DNA of 64,000 nucleotides from Chrysomallon squamiferum (GCA_012295275.1 CM022679.1:4568657-4632656), one strand, 5' to 3'; numbered from the stretch's first letter, positions 36,299-54,287 are shown. Notes: a model not told the origin generated them from the letters alone. A program made the numbers and translations.

Positions 36299-38949
36299 GA
36301 TTATTTTGATTATGACTATGATTTGTTTCTTTATTTCTTTATTTCTTTCTTTATGTGTTTATTTAATTTTACTTTTTAACATTAATTTTTTACTTTTTCA
36401 TTTTTTGTTTTTGTTTTATTGTTGCTGCCATATTATACTTTTGAAAGGTTTATGTATTAATGAACAAAACAACAAACCTTTGTTTCCATGATGACATTTT
36501 TTATATATCGTCTCGGTACAGGTTTTGACCCACCTTCGTTAAATAGCAAGTGCGCATAATCATGGACAAGATTTTGTTTACTAAAGTTTTTCTTCTACTT
36601 ACCAAATAAAGCAATGCTTCCTATTCGCGTGTTTGGCCATACATAAACAACCCCGTATCTACAAAATTTCACTCACAAACTGCACAAAACATCGCCGTCT
36701 GCTGACAGATAGAAAACTGTCATACAATTAGGCCACGCCCACTTCAGTCTATTTCTATGGAAGTAACTCAGACGTCCTGCGTATTAAAAGAGTAAGAATG
36801 TTACACAGTAACTAGAAACAAACAAAAACTCGCAGTATATACTCAATTTAATGTTTATATTTTAATCATGTATTACGTTTTGTCTCTGTCAATAATAACA
36901 AGAAAAACATCGTTATTTCTGCACAAGGCGAGACTGTTGATTATCTGCGTCAAAACCGATACCACGAGGATATATGTAATTCAACGTGTTTTTATTTTCT
37001 GTTGTTTTTGTTTTCTTTTGTTTGTTTTTGTTTATTTCTTCTGTTTTTCTCGTTTTTTATTTCTTGTTATTTGTTTTTGTTTATTTTACTTTATTAATAT
37101 ATATTTTTTTTTTTAGATTTGTAGTTTTTTTTGTTTTTTTTTTTTTTTTTTTTTGGCGCCACTGGTTTTTGTTTTGTTTTGATTTAGTATTTTTCTTCTT
37201 AAGCTGCAATTAAATGATATTGTTGACAATAATGCACATATGACATCTGACATTTTTCTTAGAAGTTGCGAGTAAACTACGACAGTGTCAGTTATAAAAT
37301 TCATACTCACTCTATAATTATGTCTGCTGTTTTACTGTTGTTTAAATATTGGACACACATACAGATGTACATACATACAAATATACATGTATACAAAAAC
37401 ATACATATACAAAAACATACATATGTAGGTCTGAATAGACTCTAGCGTATACACAGTATACGGGAACGAACTCGCGCAGGACAAAGTCCAGTCACTACAT
37501 CACAAACCTGTCAGAGGTCGCTGACGAGACTTGAACGTGAGGCACCCATTCGACAGCACTCGGAAGCTAAACGATATTACCGTTCGGCTATCGAGACAAT
37601 CTTTGAAAAAAGTTGCTCAATAACCGATGATAATCATTGATTCCCACGAAGTAATTATACATTTGTCGTCTTCAATTTATGAGCAAGTTTACGGGGACTC
37701 AGTCTTTCTATTAGCTTTGTTTATATAAATTTAATATTCTCCACGTGGAGTCAAAATAAGTAAATAAATAAATAAAAATAAAACTAATAAATAATAAAAA
37801 ATAAAAATAAAAAATAATTAAAACTGAATTTAAAAATTTAAAAAATAAACTAATATAAAAAATTAAAAATAAAACCTTCCCCCAAATCTTACCTTTATAT
37901 TTATATATATGATTCTTTAGTTATTTATTGATGTGCTTTCTTACTTGCTCGTAACTTTAATTCAAACTTCTAATTTTAAATGTTTTTATTTTGTTATGTG
38001 TGTTCTTTTAAAGTTTCAGTCAAGTGAATATTTTCTACGAGAAGTAATTATTAACTGAAAAATAATTATAATATTTATGTTTTTATGTGAATTTTTAAAT
38101 TTGTTTCTTTCTTTCTTCGATTTGGACTTATTATTCTATTTTACCCTCCGCAGTCATTATGTTATTATTTATTATTATAGCTATTCTTAGGACTAATTAT
38201 TATTCATTTTATTTTATTTATTCGTGTTGGATAATTATTTATTATTATCGTATTATTTACTTTAACTATTAGAAGTAATAACGATTATTTATTTGTTTAT
38301 GTAATATTATTACATGTATTATTATTATCGTCATAAACTAGATTATTTCTTTTTGTTCTTTTATTATTATTTAACTACCATTAAAAACTGGATTAGCATC
38401 TGGATTTCATCTGTCTAATTCACAGACTTGCTTCTCCTGATATTCAGTAACATGTAGCATGTTCCCGTTTTTTCGAATCCAAAACACCATCGTTCTAAAC
38501 ATAGTAAGCAGTTTCTCTCTGCTCATTATTGAACATGAATGAATTCGTCCGTGAAGTAGACATTTCGGATATCATCTAGAAATCTGATTATGCTAAATCT
38601 AGAAATGGATATTTTTTGAAACTGTAGTTAAATTACCTACAAGTAAATAACAGTCAAGAACGTATCATCAACCTAGATAGCAAACCGAAACAAAACAACA
38701 AAACAAAAATTGTAAAGTGAATAAATAAATAAATCTTTTCAGGTAAAACCTGTTTATTGCGAAACTGAATTTTTATTACTAACGACTCAACACACACAAT
38801 CAATAAGGACACTGTGACTGTTTTCAAACTTCCTTGTTTCATACCCGACTAAAACGTTTAGCTCGCTGGGTAACCTAGTTTCATCAGACCTACACACCTT
38901 CATTACATACATTTCTGATTCTGTTTGAGGATTAACAAGTTTTTACATC
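35873..38949. repeat. Spacer between copies 2 and 3, first copy of a recent duplication
   Basis: No gene seen. Sequence from about 35873 to 38400 is nearly identical to 41583-44100, so copies 2 and 3 lie in a young tandem duplication of about 5.7 kb. It contains (ATT)n at 36242-36299, a T-rich stretch at 36990-37190, a SINE-like element at 37430-37601 and (AAATA)-rich sequence at 37755-37870. Confidence 0.82.
37430..37601 (-). mobile_element. tRNA-derived SINE-like element
   Basis: On the minus strand the head starts near 37601 with TCTCGATAGCCGAACGG, like a tRNA A box. It has a B box ACGTTCAAGTCTC about 60 bases on, then a body ending in TCCTGCGCGAGTTCG. The spacing fits a Leu/Ser-type tRNA with a long variable arm. 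It is not a tRNA gene, because the flanking stems do not pair properly. A near-identical copy at 43130-43298 is explained by segmental duplication; the copy at 3470-3594 is an independent insertion. Confidence 0.6.
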
Positions 38950-41123
38950 ATGCCGAACTGGTCCGAGACGTCGACTGTCTACAAAGTAGGAACATTTGGT
39001 GTGTTTTTCAGTTTTCTCTTTTTCCTTGTTGGATTCGCCACGCCTGCTTGGTTCGAGACCAGCAGTGAGTTGATCGGCTTGTGGCAGACTTGCTCAGTTT
39101 CCATGGATTCTTGTAGTTCTTATGAATTTGGAGTTACAGGTAATTCTGACTCGTCCCAATTAGTGAGTTATATAATCTTTAATCAGTTCACATATACAAT
39201 TATATCTACAAGCAAATATAGATACGTACATGCATATTTTTACACAGACACACGCTTAAATATAATTAAATAGAACAGGTTAAAGTAGTCTATTTTATAT
39301 TTTTTCCGTCTTTACGTTTTTATTTACACACACATACACTCACACAAATATATATTTCTTATCATCATATCAGATTTTACTACCTTTTTTTTATTATTTA
39401 TTATTATCAGTTTCTTTCATTACACTACAAACAATGTACGTCAACGACATATTAATTTTATTTACTGCGTTACGTAAATGTAAAAACGATATGATTGTTT
39501 CTGTTGGCGATTTTTTCCATTATCCCATATGTGATCTCACAATTTCTTGTCTTCAACATCACAACTGATAGTTATATAATATATATGTGCATTTTATTTA
39601 AAATTATTTATTCTACAAATGTGTTTTTGCATGTACAACCAAAGTTATATATATAATATTTATGCTGAGAATAAAAATAATATAACAGAACATTGTTGTT
39701 ATATTATCCTATATATCAGCACATTGTAATTGTATGACTGTACATTATTCTTATACAACCGTACATTTAATTACATAACTGTACATTATTACACTGAGGT
39801 GACAGTACATTATAATAACATATATAATTAATTACATTATATATAACAGTACACTATGCATATATAAGAGGACATTATACTTATATAACATTGTAATTAT
39901 ATAACACGCCATTTTACTTATATTTACTTCATATGTTCATTATATTTACATAACACTACATAATAATTATATAACAGTACATTAAACATCTGTATCAGTA
40001 CATTGTAATTGTATTACACTACGTTATGGTTATAAAAAATACATTATTTCTATATATCGGTATATTATATTTATACAAGGAACATTATAGTTATATAACA
40101 GTAAATTATATTTACGTACTGTAAACTATAATCAACCATAAGAAATCATATACATTCATTATAAAATGTGCGTTTTAATTTAGCTGCAGGTATTTACGAT
40201 GCTATGCGAGTGGCTCAGATTCTGGCGTTCTTGTTCCTGGTGTTTGGTGTAATCATGGCCATTGTGGTGAACACGTGCTCTCCTCAAATGTCAGCCAACA
40301 TAGTAAGTGGGACGATAATATTTGGAGGTAAGATATACCTGTATTACCCACAGAATATAAATATAAACAAATTAATAAAAATATGATAATAACAGGAGGT
40401 AAGATATACCTGTATTACCCACAGAATATAAATATAAAGAAATTAATAAAAATATGATAATAACAGGAGGTAAGATATACCTGTATTACCCACAGAATAT
40501 AAACAAATTAATAAAAATATGATAATAACAGGAGGTAAGATATACCTGTATTACCCACAGAATATAAATATAAAGAAATTAATAAAAATATGATAATAAC
40601 AGGAGGTAAGATATACCTGTATTACCCACAGAATATAAACAAATTAATAAAAATATGATAATAACAGGAGGTAAGATATACCTGTATTACCCACAGAATA
40701 TAAACAAATTAATAATAATATGATAATAACAGGAGGTAAGATATACCTGTATTACCCACAGAATATAAACAAATTAATAAAAATGTGTAACTGCTTGCAC
40801 AGACGTATTTCTCATGGTTATATAGGTAGATAGATACACAGATAGATATACAGATAGACAGATAGATCGATAATTGGTGGCTACTTTCCCAGCTTATTAA
40901 ATACTCACCTCTGATGTCTCCAAAATGTAAATAGTTGAGACTCTCTTCATTAATGTAGTTAACGACGACTAAGATGGCAGTGATAACAATGTGGTTGGTG
41001 TTGGAGTTGTTTTATTTAATTATTCCTTTCCTTATTTTTTTCTCCTTGTTAATGTTTTACATGATTTTTATTTCAAACTTCTTTCTCATATTGTAAAGGA
41101 TATCGAAATGGCACTGTCGTTGA

Positions 41124-41179
<56 letters not shown>

Positions 41180-41582
41180 TTATTTTTCAGGTATTTTAGG
41201 CTGTATAGTCGACGTGTTCTATGGAGTTATTGGTATCGTTTTGGAGTATTCTGATGGCACCGATACAGCATATTTATCTTGGTCATTTGCTCTTAACACC
41301 ATCGGCTCAGTCCTCGCCATCATGTTTGGATTTATTGTCGCTGCCAGTACGAAAAGTCATGGAGTCTTCGGCCATCTCATTCATCCTGCAACAGTGCCTC
41401 AAACCCAAGTTTACTACACCAACGTTCAGCAGACGACTACAGCGGGTTATGTGTCCTATCCGACATATAATTGGGCAACAGCGCCACCTATAGGTGAACA
41501 TGTTGAACAGACAGGAAGTATGACAGCACCTCAGGCTTCAAATAACGTTCAGCCGCCTGCCTATCAACAACATGGAGTATAA
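38950..41582 (+). CDS. Claudin-like four-membrane-span protein, copy 3
   Basis: Exons 38950-39139, 40190-40327 and 41191-41582, all phase 1, giving 239 residues. It is nearly identical to copy 2. Exon 1 differs only near the start (MPNWSETST instead of MSNWCETST). In exon 3 the segment after GCIVDVF reads YGVIGIVLEYSDG instead of CADIGIVLEYSDG, and the tail has KSHGVFGHLIHPATVPQ. The loop 1 signature is GLWQTCSVSMDSC. The tail ends QPPAYQQHGV, with a PPxY motif of the kind bound by WW domains. The gene lies on the second half of a recent 5.7 kb duplication, and both copies look functional. Confidence 0.86.
40324..40795 (+). repeat. Splice-donor-bearing tandem repeat, intron 2 of copy 3 (7 units)
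   Basis: GGAGGTAAGATATACC recurs with GT at 40328, 40399, 40470, 40535, 40606, 40671 and 40736. Units are 71 or 65 bases, the shorter ones lacking one ATAAAT step. Copy 2 has only 3 units, so the array has changed length since the recent duplication. Confidence 0.93.
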
Positions 41583-41967
41583 AACGTAAATCAAGAAGAC
41601 AGTGTAATTAAATTAACAGCTTTCCGCAGTTTTTATATTAACTTACTAATGACGATAGAGATTTTTTTTTTGTGTACGACATCAGACGTTGAAAATAGTT
41701 GTCCACGAGAGAGTAAAATCTACACGAATTATTAAGAAAGATAATTAATTTTAATTTCATGTTCTGATTTGTAGATTAGTTTCGTATTAAGTTTTAATAA
41801 GAACATGAAATCAAATTTAGTACAACATATACTTAAAATATAAAATTATTATTTTAAGAATACGTAAGAAAAAAAAATATAACCGGTGAAAATGATGCTT
41901 TCTGTTTTGTAATTTCATTAACACGTTCTTTTTAATTAATTTATATTTATATTGTTATTATTATCAC

Positions 41968-42019
<52 letters not shown>

Positions 42020-44648
42020 TTGATTATGACTATGATTTGTTTCTTTATTTCTTTATTTCTTTCTTTATGTGTTTATTTAATTTTACTTTTTAACATTAAT
42101 TTTTTTATTTTTTCATTTTTTGTTTTTGTTTTATTGTTGCTGCCATATTATACTTTTTTGAAAGGTTTATGTATTAATGAACAAAACAACAAACCTTTTC
42201 TTTCCATGATGACATTTTTATATATCGTCTCGGTACAGGTTTTGACCCACCTTCGTTAAATAGCAAGTGCGCATAATCATGGACAAGATTTTGTTTACTA
42301 AAGTTTTTCTTCTACTTACCAAATAAAGCAATGCTTCCTTGTTCGCGTTCTTTGGCCATACATAAACAACCCCGTATCTACAAAATTTCAGTCACAAACT
42401 GCACAAAACATCGCCGTCTGCTGACAGATAGAAAACTGTCATACAATTAGGCCACGCCCACTTCAGTCTATTTCTATGGAAGTAACTCAGACGTCCTGCG
42501 TATTAAAAGAGTAAGAATGTTACACAGTAACTAGAAACAAACAAAAACTCGCAGTATATACTCAATTTAATGTTTATATTTTAATCATGTATTACGTTTT
42601 GTCTCTGTCAATAATAACAAGAAAAACATCGTTATTTCTGCACAAGGCGAGACTGTTGATTATCTGCGTCAAAACCGATACCACGAGGATATATGTAATT
42701 CAACGTGTTTTTATTTTCTTTTGTTTGTTTTTGTTTATTTCTTCTGTTTTTCTCTTTTTTTATTTCTTGTTATTTGTTTTTGTTTATTTTACTTTATTAA
42801 TATATATTTTTTTTTAGATTTATAGTTTTTTTTGTTTGTTTTTTTGTTGTTTTTTTTTGGGCGCCACTGGTTTTTGTTTTGTTTTGATTTAGTATTTTTT
42901 TTCTTTAAGGTTTGCAATTTTGTTTTTATTGTTGACAATAATGCACATATGACATCTTTACATTTTTCTTTAGAAGTTGCAATGAAACTGCTACGACAGT
43001 GTCAAAAATAAAATTCATACTCACTCTATAATTATGTCTGCTGTTTTACTGTTGTTTAAATATTGGACACACATACAGATGTACATACATACAAATATAC
43101 ATGTATACAAAAACATACATATGTAGGTCTGAATAGACTCTAGCGTATACACAGTATACGGGAACGAACTCGCGCAGGACAAAGTCCAGTCACTACATCA
43201 CAAACCTGTCAGAGGTCGCTGACGAGACTTGAACGTGAGGCACCCATTCGACAGCACTCGGAAGCTAAACGATATTACCGTTCGGCCATCAAGACAACCT
43301 TAAATAAAAGTTGCTCAATAACCGAGGATAATCATTGATTCCCACGAAGTAATTATACATTTGTCGTCTTCAATTTACGAGCAAGTTTACGGGGACTCAG
43401 TCTTTCTATTAGCTTTGTTTATATAAATTTAATATTCTCCACGTGGAGTCAAAATAAGTAAATAAATAAATAAAAATAAAACTAATAAATAATAAAAAAT
43501 AAAAATAAAAAATAATTAAAACTGAATTTAAAAATTTAAAAAATAAATTAATATAAAAAATTAAAAATAAAACCTTCCCCCAAATCTTACCTTTATATTT
43601 ATATATATGATTCTTTAGTTATTTATTGCCGTGCTTTCTTACTTGCTCGTAACTTTAATTCAAACTTCTAATTTTAAATGTTTTTATTTTGTTATGTGTG
43701 TTCTTTTAAAGTTTCAGTCAAGTGAATATTTTCTACGAGAAGTAATTATTAACTGAAAAATAATTATAATATTTATGTTTTTATGTGAATTTTTAAATTT
43801 GTTTCTTTCTTTCTTCGATTTGGACTTATTATTCTATTTTACCCTCCGCAGTCATTATGTTATTATTTATTATTATAGCTATTCTTAGGACTAATTATTA
43901 TTCATTTTATTTTATTTTATTCGTGTTGGATAATTATTTATTATTATCGTATTATTTACTTTAACTATTAGAAGTAATAACGATTATTTATTTGTTTATG
44001 TAATATTATTACATGTATTATTATTATCGTCATAAACTAGATTATTTCTTTTTCTTCTTTTATTATTATTTAACTACCATTAAAAACTGGATTAGCATCT
44101 GGATTTCATCTGTCTAATTCACAGAGTTGCTTCTCCTGATATTCAGTAACATGTAGCATGTTCCCGTTTTTTCGAATCCAAAACACCATCGTTCTAAACA
44201 TACTAAGCAGTTTCTCTCTGCTCATCATTGAACATGAATGAATTCGTCCGTGAAGCAGACATTTCGGATATCATCTAGAAATCTGATTATGCTAAATCTA
44301 GAAAATGATATTTTTTGAAACTGTAGTTAAATTACCTACAAGTAAATAACAGTCAAGAACGTATCATCAACCTAGATAACAAACCAAAAAAAAAAAAAAA
44401 AAAAAAAATTGTAAAGTGAATAAATAAATAAATCTTTTCAGGTAAAACCTGTTTATTGCGAAACTGAATTTTTATTACTAACGACTCAACACACACAATC
44501 AATAAGGACACTGTGACTGTTTTCAAACCTCCTTGTTTCATACCCGACTAAAACGTTTAGCTCGCTGGGTAACATAGTTTCATCAGACCTACAAACCTTC
44601 ATTACATACATTTCTGATTCTGTCTGAGGATTAACAAGTTTTTACATC
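41583..44648. repeat. Spacer between copies 3 and 4, second copy of the recent duplication
   Basis: Nearly identical to 35873-38949, including the SINE-like element, (ATT)n at 41966-42019 and the conserved leader before the next exon 1. Small differences are in homopolymers and microsatellites. No gene seen. Confidence 0.82.
43130..43298 (-). mobile_element. tRNA-derived SINE-like element (segmental copy)
   Basis: The same element and position in the spacer as 37430-37601, with a few base changes in the head (GGCCATCAAGACAACC against GGCTATCGAGACAATC on the + strand). Confidence 0.6.
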
Positions 44649-46783
<2,135 letters not shown>

Positions 46784-46924
46784 AACGTAAATCCAAAAGA
46801 CAGTGTAATTAAATTAACAGCTTTCCGCAGTTTTATAGTAGCTTACTGATGACGCTAGAGAAACGTGTAAAAAGAAATCAGGCATAAAATTAAAGATTCG
46901 GGTATTTTTGTTTGTCTTGTGTTT

Positions 46925-46955
<31 letters not shown>

Positions 46956-47239
46956 CTAGAACATCAAAGTTTAAAATAATTGTTCATCAGAAAGGAAAAT
47001 CTACATGAATTATTGTAAAAGATCATTAATTCTAATTTCATATTGTGATTTGTAGATTAGCTTCATACATGGAATCAAATTTAGTACCGCCTATAATTAT
47101 AATATAGTTTAATTATTTTTAGTGTATGTAAGAATAAAAATAAATAAAACAGTAAACATTTTTTTTTAAAGATATAACCTGTGAAATAATGACTTCTATT
47201 AAAAACTCACTACACATACTCCTTTTTAATTAATTAATT

Positions 47240-47310
<71 letters not shown>

Positions 47311-48528
47311 AAACTACTACTTTTGCTATTACTAGTATTAACACTACTACTGTTATTCTGATTATTTATTTATTTATTTTTACTCTTGTTGCTGTTATAT
47401 TATACTTCTGAATTGTTTATGTATGAATGAGGGGGGGATTGTTTTCTTAAGCTGCAATTAAACAATCTTTTTTAAAAATATATATGTATATTATTAAAAA
47501 CAAAAATGTATTTTGTTATTATAACACCATTTACTCAGAATGGTATTTCGATATCTGTTAAATACGATATGTTACTATGACTGTAACATCACCATAATAA
47601 CTCTTTCAGTGTTTGAATTACAAGATAAACCTGTTCTGATTTCTTTTCTGATTTCTTTTCTTAACACCTCTCATCCATTTTTGTTATGTTTTCGTTTTAT
47701 TTATTTATTTGTTTTATATTTTTTATATTTTTTTTATTATTTTTTTTATTAATTTACTATTTTATTTATTTACTTTCCTGTGAGTGTGGAATATTAATGT
47801 ATATATGTTTATTTATTGTTATTATTACCATTATTTACTGTGCCAAATAAGTTTAGCAATTATGTCCAAGATATGAAATACTTATTTTTCAGTACAACCA
47901 ACCCAGATATGTACAAGAAAGTAAGAAAAAACAAAAACTGTTGTTTTCAAACTTAACTTGTTATTGTCCGACTTTTTCTTTATCAAAGGTTGCATTAAAA
48001 AAATAAATAAATAAAAAATAAATAAAAATAAAAATATTTTAAAAAACAACACAAAAAATACACGTTTGTTTTGTACTCAAATGGAACTAAAGTACTGTTC
48101 GTATCGGTACTCTTAATTGACCGAGTTTAGTAACAGCCAGACATTTTTAACTGTAAAAGGTTTAGTTTTCTTTGAACTGCGTTAGTTAACATCTGAATTA
48201 TTAAATTAAATATGTATCGTATATCGTATTATCGTATTATACTGAGTATTAGTCAAGAGGACTAATGTGAAGATGAGAAATTTGTTTAGACGTTATTCCA
48301 TTCATTTGGATTCTAAGAAAGTTGATACCCATGTAATACAGTCCACCTGTCAACATCAGAAATGTTTTAACTATTTACTGCTCGGCTAGATTCATCATAT
48401 TGACCAAACCATCAAAACTGTTATTTAGGTGGGATGGGAAGCTGTTTTAAGAGATTGACGCGTCATAGGATTCAATCCTCAACAGTAGACATAACCACAA
48501 AATGTGTTACTAACATATGTATGTACGT

Positions 48529-48573
<45 letters not shown>

Positions 48574-49299
48574 TTAGTAACATTATATTTAGGGTATGAC
48601 ATTTTTGTGCTAGTAAAGCTCCAGGATTATTCATACAACGTTTTCAATAATAATAATAACAATAACTACAACAACAACAACAATAACAACAACAATAGTA
48701 TTGAGGAGCATGTACAATTTCAGTTAATCCTTTTCTTTCTTCCTTCTTTGAAAAGAAATTACTGGATAAAAAAATAATGTAGTTGTAAAGTTATTGCTAC
48801 GTCTCTGACGTCACAGGGAAACATAATACAGAACGAAAATAGAAGGCTTTGTTTGCTTTACAAGTCTGAAAATGATCTATGCAAGGGATGACAAGCAGTT
48901 TTACAAAGGGGAGACCTCATCGTTGACCAGGATCTAAATTTCAAGAGAGAAAAAGTCATTCAGCTATAAATGAATAAGTAATGTCATCCTATAATAGGGG
49001 TGGATACCTAATACTCTTAGTAAAGATCATCCACCACTTATTACTCACCCTGATTTAATGTCCTAATCTTTTCAGATTAACTCTTGAGCCGCGCCTTAGG
49101 AAATGCCGCGATCTTTTCAGGCAAAGCAAAACTTTTTATCTGTATTAAGATCACACAATAAGGATACTGTTACCGCTTACATCCTTTTTTTTACCTCACA
49201 AAAACGTTCACCTCCCTGGGTAACATAGTTTCCTTAGACCTACACACCTTCATTACATACATTTCTGATTCTGTCTGAGGATTAACAAGTTTTTACATC
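46784..49299. repeat. Spacer between copies 4 and 5
   Basis: No gene seen. It has a 3' flank of the array type (GTAATTAAATTAACAGCTTTCC, TCTACATGAATTATTG), (ATT)n at 47248-47308, a block TCAGAATGGTATTTCGATATC also found at 52330 and 62080, an upstream block with TATCGTATTATCGTATTATACTGAG, a (CA)n at 48533-48566 and the shared leader. Confidence 0.78.
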
Positions 49300-50702
49300 A
49301 TGCCGAACTGGTCCGAGACGTCGACTGTCTACAAAGTAGGAACATTTGGTGTGTTTTTCAGTTTTCTCTTTTTCCTTGTTGGATTCGCCACGATTGCTTG
49401 GAGCGAGAACAGCTATGGTCGATTTGGCCTGTGGCAAGCTTGCTATACTAAGACCGATATTTGCTTATCTCAAGGCTTTGGAGTTTCAGGTAATTCTGAT
49501 TCGTCCTAATTATTGAGTTATATAATCTGGAATCAGTTCACAAATACAAATATAGATACGTACATGCATATTTTTACTCACTCACACACACACACACACA
49601 AACTAATTATAAATGAACAAAACAGGTTAAAGTAGGCTATTTTATATTTGTTCGTCATATCCGATTTTACTACCTTTACAGATATAATGTCCTTTTCTAC
49701 TTTTTTTTTTTTTTTTTGTCAGCTTATTTCATTATACTACAAACAATGTACGTCAACGACATATTAATTTTATTTACTTCGTTACGTAAATGTAAAAACG
49801 ATATGATTGTTTCTGTTGGCGATTTTTTCCATTATCCCATATGTGATCTGACAATTTCTCGGCTTCAGCATCACAACTGATATTTATATAATATTTATGT
49901 ACATTTTATCTAAAATCATTTATTCTACAAATCTGTGGTTGCGTGTACACTCAAAGTTACTTATATAATATTTATTCTGACAATTATAATAATATAACGG
50001 TACATTCTACTTATATTATACCTATCTGTATAACAGTACATTATAATAATATATGCAATGAATTATATATAAAAGTAATGTAATATAAGAACATTATTCT
50101 TATATGACACTGTAATAATATAACACTCCACTGTACATTATACGTACATTATACATCTATATTGTAATTGTATATAAGTACGTTACTCTTACATAACAGC
50201 ACATTTTAATTACATAACGGTACATTATTCTGATCTGACTATTTCTTACGTACTGTAAACAATAATCATCTATAATAAATTATAAAATGTACGTCGTCGT
50301 TTATCTGCAGGTCTTTCCGATGGTTTCCGAATCGGTGAGATTGTGACGTTGTTATTTCTGGTGTTTGGTGTAATCATGGCCATTGTGGTGAACACGTGCT
50401 CTCCTCAAAAGTCACCCTACTTAGTAAGCAGGACGATAATAATAGGAGGTAAGATATACCTGTATTACCCACAGAATATAAATATAAACAAATTAATAAA
50501 AATATGATAATAACAGGAGGTAAGATATACCTGTATTACCCCAGAATATAAATATAAACAAATTAATAAAAATATGATAATAATAGGAGGTAAGATATAC
50601 CTCTGTATTACCCACAGAATATAAATATAAACAAATTAATAAAAATATGTAACTGGCTGCAAAGACATATTCCTTATCTATATCTATCTATTTATATATA
50701 TA

Positions 50703-50746
<44 letters not shown>

Positions 50747-50785
50747 AAAACACACAAATCCACATTTATAGCTATATATATATAT

Positions 50786-50859
<74 letters not shown>

Positions 50860-51132
50860 GAGAGAGATGAGTCAATAATATGACACAGACATTTTGCTAT
50901 TTTTTCCCAGCTTACTAAATACTCACCTCTGAAGTATCCTAAATGTAAATAGTTCAGACTGTTGAGACGAAGCTGACAGAGAAAATAACATTGTTTTTTT
51001 TTTTTTTTTTTTTTATTCTTTTCTTTATTTTTTCTCTTTATTAATTTTTTACATTATTTTTATTTCAAAGTTCTTTCTCATATTGTAAAGGATATCGAAA
51101 GTGTTACTGTCGTGGATTTTATTATTGTTATT

Positions 51133-51201
<69 letters not shown>

Positions 51202-51587
51202 TTTTGTCAGGTATTTTAGGATGTACCCATGACGTAATCTTCATCTATATCAGCGGTACAGTACATTTATCTTGGTCATATGCTCTTAACACCATCGGCT
51301 CAGTCCTCGCCCTCATATCTGGAATCGCTGTCGCTGTCAGCAGGAGAAGTCATAGAGGTTTCGACTCTGTCATTCAGCGTGCAACAGAGCCCCAAGTTTA
51401 CTACACCAACCTTGAGCAGAGGACGACACCGGGTTATGCCTTATATCCGACAGCTGTTCCGCAGATGACGTATACTCAGGCAACAACGCCCCCTATAGGT
51501 GAACATGTTGAACAGACAGGAACTGTGACAGCGCCTCAGGTTTCAAATTACGTTCAGCCACCTGCCTATCAACAACATGGAGTATAA
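49300..51587 (+). CDS. Claudin-like four-membrane-span protein, copy 5
   Basis: Exons 49300-49489, 50311-50448 and 51211-51587, phase 1 throughout, giving 234 residues. It is intact. Loop 1 reads FGLWQACYTKTDIC, and the residue before it is SENSYGR, clearly different from copies 2 and 3. Exon 2 encodes a changed span 2 start (DGFRIGEIVTLLFLVFG). Loop 2 is short (FIYISGTVHLSW). The tail carries SRRSHRGFDSVIQRATEP and ends QPPAYQQHGV. The family role is cell contact or barrier, or a membrane adaptor. The divergent loops with conserved spans and tail suggest a different extracellular partner. Confidence 0.85.
50445..50865 (+). repeat. Splice-donor repeat (3 units), (TA)n and (GA)n in intron 2 of copy 5
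   Basis: Repeat donors lie at 50449, 50520 and 50590. A TA-rich run at 50694-50740 and GA runs at 50787-50865 follow. Confidence 0.88.
51120..51201. repeat. (ATT)n before exon 3 of copy 5
   Basis: ATT run directly upstream of the exon 3 acceptor. Similar tracts sit before exon 3 in copies 2, 3 and 7, while copy 6 has (TAG)n there instead. Confidence 0.93.
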
Positions 51588-53573
<1,986 letters not shown>

Positions 53574-53871
53574 GTCAATAATATGACACAGACATTTTGG
53601 TGGCTATTTTCCCAGCTTAGTAAATACTAACCTCTGAAGTATCCTAAATGTAAATAGTTCAGACTGTTGAGACAAAGATGACAAAGAGAACAATGTTGTT
53701 GGGGTTTTTTTCTTTTATTCTTTTCTATATTTTTTCTCCTCATTAAGTTTTTACATTATTTTTATTTCAAAGTTCTTTCTCATACTGTAAAGGATATCGA
53801 AAGTGTTACTGTCGTGGACTTTAGTATTAGTAGTAGTAGTAGTAGTAGTAGTAGTACTTTTTTTATCTCAG

Positions 53872-54287
53872 GTATTTTAGGATGTATCGAAGACGTAATC
53901 TTTCTAATTCTCGAAATCATCTATGACACTGGTACATCATTTTTATCTTGGTCATTTGTTCTTAACACCATCGGCTCAGTCCTCGCCATCATGTTTGGAA
54001 TCGTTGTTGCTGTCAGTACGAAAAGTCATGTAAGCTTGGGCCATGTCGTTCAGCCTGCAACAGTGCACTATGATGTCCTTGAAACCGAAATTTACTTCAC
54101 CATCGATGAGCAGAGGACGACAGCGGGTAATGCGTCCTCTCCGACAGTTGTTACGCAGACGACATATAATCGGGCAACAGCGCCACCTATCGGTGAACAT
54201 GTTGAACAGACAGGAAGTATGACACACCTCAGGCTTCAAATTACGTTCAGCCACCTGCCTATCAACAAAATGGAGTATAAAACGTAA
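53872..54287 (+). pseudogene. Claudin-like copy 6, exon 3 only, tail frameshifted
   Basis: An acceptor TTTATCTCAG precedes GILGCIEDVIFLILEIIYDTG, span 4 (TIGSVLAIMFGIVVAV) and a tail like copy 4 (HYDVLETEIYF). Exons 1 and 2 are absent. At GGAAGTATGACACACCTC one base is missing compared with GACAGCGCCTC, so the tail reads into another frame and ends at 54285-54287. The usual QPPAY end is still visible in the other frame. The (TAG)n at 53824-53856 lies just before the acceptor. It is a 5'-deleted pseudogene. Confidence 0.85.

Noticed and set aside
37490-37601. A functional tRNA gene
   Set aside because: A- and B-box-like sequences are present, but a paired acceptor stem and anticodon arm cannot be drawn, and related copies carry the same extra body. 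It fits a SINE head better.
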